Origin: Niebla homalea
Taxonomy: Eukaryota > Ascomycota > Lecanoromycetes > Lecanorales > Ramalinaceae
DNA: 64,000 bases
Direction of reading: 5' to 3'
NCBI GenBank assembly: GCA_019925105.1
Contig: JAHGAU010000032.1
Location: forward strand, 62,001-126,000
Part shown: positions 58,117-64,000 of the stretch, piece by piece
Layout: each line of letters starts with the position of its first letter
Position numbering within the stretch: the first letter of the stretch is position 1
The notes under the pieces: generated by a model
The model's database searches: none
Seen by the model: the letters and a program-made list of their open reading frames with translations, nothing else
Told to the model about the DNA's origin: nothing
Program-made: the position numbers and the translations under genes

Positions 58117-60327
58117 ATGGAAGGAGACGTAGATTCTACAAATGAACTGATGAGCAAAGACCGCGACAGCCATGAGTCACAACCATCGGACGCCGATCTT
58201 GCCAACTATTTGGGGGGCACAGTTCAGAGTGGCAACAGCAGCATTGCAAAGCTCAAGCGGGAATGCGACTCGATTTCCTTGATGGTTGCGATGTCTTTCA
58301 GAGGTTTGTCTTGCAATATTCATGAGAGATGTGACGGGAATTGTGGGAGCGGTTCCACCTACCAGGAAAACCCCTTGCTTGACACAGAAGGTCTGGTGTT
58401 ATCCCCCCTTCTGGGGGTGGTCAATGTCAATCCAACCAAAGCCACACCTCAGGATGTTCCCCATGATGCGCAATGGCTGGAGCAACAGGAAGTCCAGAGA
58501 CTAGTTTATTCTCCTATCAACGGCCTGGAGGGCGAAATCCGCCTGCTGAGGGTGAGGGAAGCGCTTTTCCGCGCAGACATTGTCGAGTGCGACCTTATTA
58601 CAACGTCTCTGGATCAGTGTGAAGATTTCATTGCATTGTCTTACTGCTGGGGTTCCGATAAGCAAAATGAACCCATGCTTTGCAATGGCAGGATACACTA
58701 CATCTCTACTTCTCTCAATGCTGCGCTAAAAGTATCTCGCGAGTCTGCGAAAACCAGGGGCCGCCTTCTATGGTCTGACGCCGTGTCGATCGACCAAAGT
58801 AACGAGTCCGAAAAGAGTGAACAGATACCTCTGATGAGAAGAATCTACTCAGAAGCAGATGCCTGTTTAGTATATTTAGGTGAGGAAAGGCACCTGGTAC
58901 CGCAAGGACTAGAGCTCCTGCTCCGATTGAGTCTATTGCAGAACCATCTCAAAACCCCCAAAAAGCGCGGACCCGTCCCCAGAAAGGCATTACTCACCCT
59001 GTTGCCTTCACGTGAACATACTTGCTGGACGGAGTATCTGAGAGTCTTCACATCACCCTGGTTTAGTCGAACTTGGACTTTGCAAGAGATTATCCTTTCT
59101 AAAAAAGCTATGCTGGGTATAGCTCGCTATGTCATGGACTGGGACCTTATGGAGGATTCATTTCGTTTCCTAAAGAGGCATTTTCTTCTCTTCAGGATTG
59201 GCCCGCGTCCTAAGGGTGCTATGACGCATGTAGCGAACTTCAGCAAACTCCAAGTTATTAGAAAGATATCAGAATCGCCGGACCCCTCCTGTGCGCTCAT
59301 CGCTATACTGAGAGCAACCCGACACTTCAAAGTGACAGACCCTAGAGATAAGATATTCGGCGTGCTGGGCCTGATTGGCGACCTTCCTGACGAACTGAAA
59401 ACGCTGGTAGACTACAAATTGAGCGTCGGAGAAGTTTTTCATAAAGCCGCATTGTACATGTACGACCACCCCAACCCCGTACACCTTTTAGCGCACGCTG
59501 GTCTGCAACGACAAAGCGATCAATGGGACATGCCTTCCTGGGTCCCCGACTGGTACTTGAGTAACGCGGAACGCAACTATCTTCCATTATGGTTGGACAG
59601 GCCAGAAGCGTTCATGGCTGGTGGTCACGAGTTGGCGTCCTGCATGTGGCGTGGAACCGCCTCATCACCTCCCCGTGAAGTGATCACTTTAGGACTTTGC
59701 CATCACAGAATCACCCACGTAAGCGACCCACTTGCGTATAAGAACTGGTCCATTGAGGCATGTTACACTTGGCTCAACTCGGCTCGACAATGTATAAATA
59801 GCACCGAATGCCGTATCTACGAGGATGTTGAAGAAGCTTTCGCTCGAACATTGCTGTTCAATAAACTAGAAACCCCTCGCAATGCATCGTTTCAAATGGC
59901 AGCCATTGAAGAACCCAAAAAGATCTCCGGAGCTGCCTTTGCACTCATTGATGAAGCAAGAGGAAGCAAGAATCTCGAAGATACAATTGAGCAATGTTAT
60001 ATGAATGCAAAGAACGGTTCGGTAGAGGCCTTCATCATACGAATCGATTTGGCGGCGAGGGGTCGCCGGTTCGCTATGACTGATACAGGGTACATGTGCC
60101 TTGTGCCAGCATGCGCAGAGATTGGAGATGCTGTGGCTATCTTCGCCGGACACCCTACGCCTTTCACCATAAGACTCGAGCCGGGGTCTGAGATGGGTAA
60201 AAGCGGACTGAAGCATGTGCACGCCCGGCTTGTGGGGGATACTTATGTGCATGGTGTCATGGACGGAGAAATGTGGGCAAAAGAACTTGAAACATGGTCG
60301 AGGCTATGTGAAATTGGATTGATCTAG
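58117..60327 (+). CDS. HET-domain (heterokaryon incompatibility) protein
   Basis: The single-exon frame gives 736 residues. The HET domain lies at about 170-330: F-I-A-L-S-Y-C-W-G at 171-179, L-W-S-D-A-V-S-I-D-Q at 218-227 with the following E-S-E-K-S-E-Q, and W-F-S-R-T-W-T-L-Q-E-I near 315-325. The conserved P-R-D-K-I-F-G-V-L-G-L lies about 90 residues later. The domain order and the extra C-terminal region, including V-P-D-W, are usual for the large fungal HET family. Such proteins trigger programmed cell death on non-self recognition; most paralogues are uncharacterised. No NACHT, WD or ankyrin part is attached. The first 130 residues are low in similarity to anything I know. Confidence 0.9.
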   Translation: MEGDVDSTNELMSKDRDSHESQPSDADLANYLGGTVQSGNSSIAKLKRECDSISLMVAMSFRGLSCNIHERCDGNCGSGSTYQENPLLDTEGLVLSPLLGVVNVNPTKATPQDVPHDAQWLEQQEVQRLVYSPINGLEGEIRLLRVREALFRADIVECDLITTSLDQCEDFIALSYCWGSDKQNEPMLCNGRIHYISTSLNAALKVSRESAKTRGRLLWSDAVSIDQSNESEKSEQIPLMRRIYSEADACLVYLGEERHLVPQGLELLLRLSLLQNHLKTPKKRGPVPRKALLTLLPSREHTCWTEYLRVFTSPWFSRTWTLQEIILSKKAMLGIARYVMDWDLMEDSFRFLKRHFLLFRIGPRPKGAMTHVANFSKLQVIRKISESPDPSCALIAILRATRHFKVTDPRDKIFGVLGLIGDLPDELKTLVDYKLSVGEVFHKAALYMYDHPNPVHLLAHAGLQRQSDQWDMPSWVPDWYLSNAERNYLPLWLDRPEAFMAGGHELASCMWRGTASSPPREVITLGLCHHRITHVSDPLAYKNWSIEACYTWLNSARQCINSTECRIYEDVEEAFARTLLFNKLETPRNASFQMAAIEEPKKISGAAFALIDEARGSKNLEDTIEQCYMNAKNGSVEAFIIRIDLAARGRRFAMTDTGYMCLVPACAEIGDAVAIFAGHPTPFTIRLEPGSEMGKSGLKHVHARLVGDTYVHGVMDGEMWAKELETWSRLCEIGLI

Positions 60328-61705
60328 GCAATGCTTCGACTCCTGACGTTGATGAACGGACCACGATACAACATACGCTCAACTGTGGCAGGGCTGAGCA
60401 TCTAGGTCGAGGTCTTGGTGCTCTGCGGTGCTCTCACAGGGCTTGCAGGGTCGCATTATATCGCTGAAGCTGGACGCTTGATGCACTCACAACGCACGAA
60501 GCAGGGAAGGGTAGCACCGTGGTGGCGGATATTGACAATCATGATCACGCATTTATGAGACTCAGTTGTTTTGGATGATGCGCTCGTTCCTTTATCAGTT
60601 GACATGTTCACAACCATATGCACTCATCTGCTCCTTCTAAAAGGAGTGTCCGAGCTGCTTGAAGCGACTTCGATCTATCTTTGATTAAAGAGCGGCCGCT
60701 CAAAGCTGTTGATTCGGACTTTTAGTAGATATCGCTGGCCCTGGTGATCGGACCTCCAGCCTTGAGCTCCACAACCTCTCAGACATGAGAATGAATGAGG
60801 CTAATCTGGGTTCTACCTACCCTATCGTTCTTGCTAAAACATATAAATTCAAGATCGATACTTCATCTTAGCTGCCTCGCTTATACTAAGCAAGGTATGA
60901 CATATCTACAGACCCTCCTTTCAATGTGTCAGCCGCACTCTCTTACTCTCCCTGAGTATGAAATGGTCTAGCCCACTCGAAGATCTAATACATTTTTCTG
61001 TGGCAGATGGCGATGCTGCTGGGCAGTAGATGCCGTCGCTATGGCTCTGCTAAGATCGTTTTGTAATGAGGAACATAATCTGTTCCTGATGAATACTTCT
61101 TCGTGAGTCACATCACTGAAGAATGCCATGGCGAGGTGACTTAATTGCTGCAGCTGTGGGGTGGATCCTGTGGGAAGTGGTGGAGAGACTTATTTGTGCT
61201 CCGAGTGATCATAATAAATCTTTTGTTGATAGCTCACTACTCGTAGGAAACCAAATTTCGATGTACGTGGCCAGACTGCTTTTACTTCCAAGGAACACGT
61301 TCCCATCTAATTAAGGGAGTAATCCTTTCAGGCTTCTTTATGGAACCCAGCGAAGTTATTCCAGTTTTTAGCGGATGCTGGAATTGACAAGATTTTTGTA
61401 CAGGCACATACTTTGGACCTTGTCGTTCAAGGCCAAACCTCGTCACATTCATTCAATAAGCAACGTCCAGATCCATGGACAATGTCACAGATGATATACC
61501 TAGATTCAATAGTAAGTAGTCGCCACTTTTGTTGGACAGCCGAGGCACTCGGGGAAACCTCGGCTCTGAGTTTCCTCTCATGAGATGCGACTGGACCTGG
61601 ACTCTCTATATTACAATGATCTCACTATAGATCTGATCTAGGGACATGGGTGATGTTGGCTCTCACAAAGACGCGAGATGATTCTTCTCTAGCCAGTCCA
61701 CCATT
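60328..61705. other. Intergenic, 1.4 kb
   Basis: No gene recognised. It contains the upstream region of the ABC transporter gene. A short plus frame at 61123-61314 has no domain. Confidence 0.55.
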
Positions 61706-63975
61706 ATGGTCGCCCCCTCCAAATTACTCTCCTCCCCCCCGGTCTCGGAGAAGTCACTCAAGCACATCATTTCCCAACTGACAGCCCTCTACCTCACCCA
61801 CCGCACCAAGATCTCCCGAACCGTCTACTTGACCCTCTTCCTCGCGCTCGCCAACCGCCTTCGCAATGCCATCTCCGAGCAGAAAGCGGCCTCTATTCGC
61901 ACCACTCAGGCGCGACTCCAACGCGCGGGCACAGCAGCGGCCGAGGCTTCAGCGACAGCCCGCAAGCGCGTCGAGCTCAATAGCGAGTTCTTTCGGAATC
62001 TATGGCGGCTGCTGAGGATAGTCATACCCGGATGGAAGAGCAAGGAACTTCGCCTTGTGATCAGTCACAGCTTCTTCCTGGTCATCAGGACGTTGATCAG
62101 TCTGTACGTGGCGGAGCTGGATGGGAAACTCGTCAGCAATCTCGTCCGGGGCAAGGGGAGGAAGTTCTTCAAGGGGATTGCCTGGTGGATGATCGTCGCT
62201 GTGCCGGCTACATTCACAAACTCGATGCTGTCATACCATCAGTGCAAACTGGCCCTGCAGTATCGGAGTCGACTCACTGCGTACTTGCACCAACGGTATC
62301 TCTCGAACATGACCTTCTACAGTCTATCTGCTTTGGACGATCGAATAAAGAATGCGGATCAGTTGATCGCAGTGGATGTGTCAAACTTTTCGAATAGCCT
62401 GGCGGAACTGTATTCGAATCTGGCGAAGCCGACCCTTGATATCATTGTATATAATTACTCGCTGTCGAAGTCCGTTGGTGGGGAGGGCTTGTTCATGATG
62501 AGCTTGATGGTGCAGCTCTCGGCCAACATCATGCGCGCGCTGACTCCGCCATTTGGGAAATATGTGGCCGAGGAGGCAAGGCTGGAGGGCGAATTCAGGG
62601 CACAGCATTCGAGGCTGATTGATCATAGTGAAGAGGTGGCCTTGTACTTTGGTCACGAAGCGGAGAAGGATAATCTTGATAAAGGCTACTTCACTCTGAT
62701 CAAGCATGTCAATCGAGTATTGCGCCATCGTCTGTATCACGGCGTGATGGAGGATTTCGTGATTAAATATTTCTGGGGCGCGTTGGGTCTTCTTCTATGC
62801 AGTGTCCCGGTATTCTTCAAGATACCTGGCCAAGCGTTGCATGGCATGGGTGACCGGACAGAGAGTAGGTGGTAAGATCGTCAAATAGATGCCTTTGCTA
62901 ACGATATCTAGGCTTCGTTACCAACCGCCGTATGCTTCTCTCGTCCTCCGACGCTGTCGGCCGCATCATGTTCTCTTACAAAGAAGTCACCGAACTCGCC
63001 GGCTACACCTCCCGCGTAGCCATGCTCCTCAACGTGATGGACGATATCCAAGCTGGCCAATTTGAGAAGAAACTGGTCTCCAAAGCCACCATCGCACCAC
63101 CACGCAGCACCTCCACGCCCGCAACTCCCACGATACCCGAAAAGCCCATGTCCCTCACCCTAATCCCTTCTGAAAAGCCTTCAACGGATGATGCATCAAT
63201 CCTCTCGAATCGCGGCACAACCATCGAGTCCTCGTCCATCGAATTCACTGACGTCCCCATTGTTTCACCCAATGGTGATATTCTCGTCGAGAAATTAAAC
63301 TTCTCCGTCCAGCCAGGCCGACACCTTCTCATCGTCGGTCCCAACGGCTGCGGCAAGTCCTCTTTGTTTCGCATTCTCGGTGGTCTCTGGCCCGTCTACG
63401 GCGGCACCGTCAAGAAACCCGATTACAGCGATATCTTCTACATCCCGCAACGCCCTTACCTATCCCGCGGGACTTTGCGTCAACAGATCATTTATCCCGA
63501 CACGATCCGTCAGATGCGCACGAAAGGTGTCACCGATGCTGATCTGCTGAAAAAGCTCGAAGCGGTTGACATCGCGCAGATCGTCGATAGACCTAAGGGA
63601 TGGGATGCAGAAGACGAGTGGCCGTCGGTACTGTCGATTGGACTGCAGCAGCGTGTTGCCATGGCAAGGCTGTTCTACCATAAACCCAAATATGCGATAT
63701 TGGATGAGTGTACAAGTAGTGTGACTCTAGAAGTGGAGAAGGCGATGTACGATACGGCCAAGGAATCAGGGGTGACGTTGATGACGGTGAGTCATCGGAG
63801 AAGTCTGTGGAGATATCATGGCTGGATATTGCAGTTTGATGGACAGGGAGGGTACTTCTTTGGGAGGTTGGATGCGGACAGGAGGTTAAGGCTTGAGGAT
63901 GAGAAAGAGGAGCTGGATCTGCAACTGAGATCTGTGCCGGAGATTGAGAGACGGATTACTGAGCTGACGACCTGA
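61706..63975 (+). CDS. Peroxisomal long-chain fatty acyl ABC transporter, subfamily D half-transporter (Pxa type)
   Basis: Two exons, 61706-62864 and 62912-63975, give 740 residues, the length of ABCD half-transporters. The 47-nt intron (GTAGGT...GCTAAC...CTAG) joins E-S-F-V-T-N-R-R-M. The first 390 residues form the membrane part, with a peroxin-19-type basic/hydrophobic N-terminus and the A-D-Q-L-I-A-V-D-V and [10 protein letters not shown] motifs of the family (EAA-like loop). Walker [10 protein letters not shown] is at about 529-537 and Walker B is in [10 protein letters not shown]. The signature reads L-S-I-G-L-Q-Q-R rather than L-S-G-G-E-x-Q-R. The protein would dimerise to carry acyl-CoA into peroxisomes for beta-oxidation. 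Whether it is the Pxa1 or Pxa2 partner I cannot say. The gene ends 25 bp before the window edge. Confidence 0.88.
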
Positions 63976-64000
63976 GTTGCCTCACTATGGCCGACCTCTC

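Noticed and set aside
1..64000. tRNA or rRNA genes
   Set aside because: No B-box-like GGTTCGAxTCC with a matching A box, and no rRNA-like sequence, was seen on reading. A tRNA scan would be decisive.
41223..64000. Secondary metabolite gene cluster
   Set aside because: No PKS, NRPS, terpene synthase or P450 is present. The genes are housekeeping or HET type.

Overview
The window is nuclear DNA of a filamentous ascomycete (Pezizomycotina, most likely Eurotiomycetes). Three things point there: short GT..AG introns of 47-90 nt, a euchromatic gene set with fungal families (HbrB, GON7, Vps39, HET-domain protein, ABCD-type peroxisomal transporter, SerC), and a 24 kb block with the mark of repeat-induced point mutation (RIP). 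In that block CpA and TpG are nearly gone and TpA is very frequent, while CpG, CpC and CpT survive.

Region 1 (about 441-24,251) is a nested transposon graveyard. The outermost element (A) and a second copy (B, 9,848-14,975) are both about 4.8 kb once younger insertions are subtracted. Under the RIP damage they show a reverse transcriptase of DIRS type, then RNase H, then a tyrosine recombinase. Their ends are split direct repeats in the order A1-internal-B1-A2-B2. They are therefore tyrosine-recombinase (Ngaro/PAT-like DIRS) retrotransposons, not LTR elements. Element A was interrupted by two Tad1-type LINEs in head-to-head orientation, each with a 12-bp target duplication. The second LINE was later interrupted by element B without any target duplication. 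Later insertions are two copies of a roughly 310-330 bp solo LTR with 5-bp duplications, a TIR-like element, a 160-bp insert, and a complete 1.26 kb miniature LTR element with 175-bp LTRs.

Region 2 (24.25-41.2 kb) has normal base composition but almost no intact genes. It holds relics: an APSES/Xbp1-like transcription factor pseudogene, an MFS transporter N-terminal fragment, a frame-broken ORF, several tandem or dispersed duplications, and two or three small candidate genes. It looks like decayed accessory DNA next to the transposon block.

Region 3 (41.2-64 kb) is ordinary gene-dense DNA: an HSL-family lipase (minus), a coiled-coil protein of unknown function (plus), a small proline-rich protein (minus), hbrB of TOR complex 2 (minus), gon7 of KEOPS (plus), vps39/vam6 of HOPS (minus), phosphoserine aminotransferase (plus), a HET-domain protein (plus) and a peroxisomal fatty-acyl ABC half-transporter (plus). 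hbrB/gon7 and vps39/serC are divergent pairs with short shared promoters. Splice sites for the multi-exon genes were placed by reading frame continuity and family motifs. This exposed a 7-nt first exon in the lipase gene and a 37-nt last exon in vps39.
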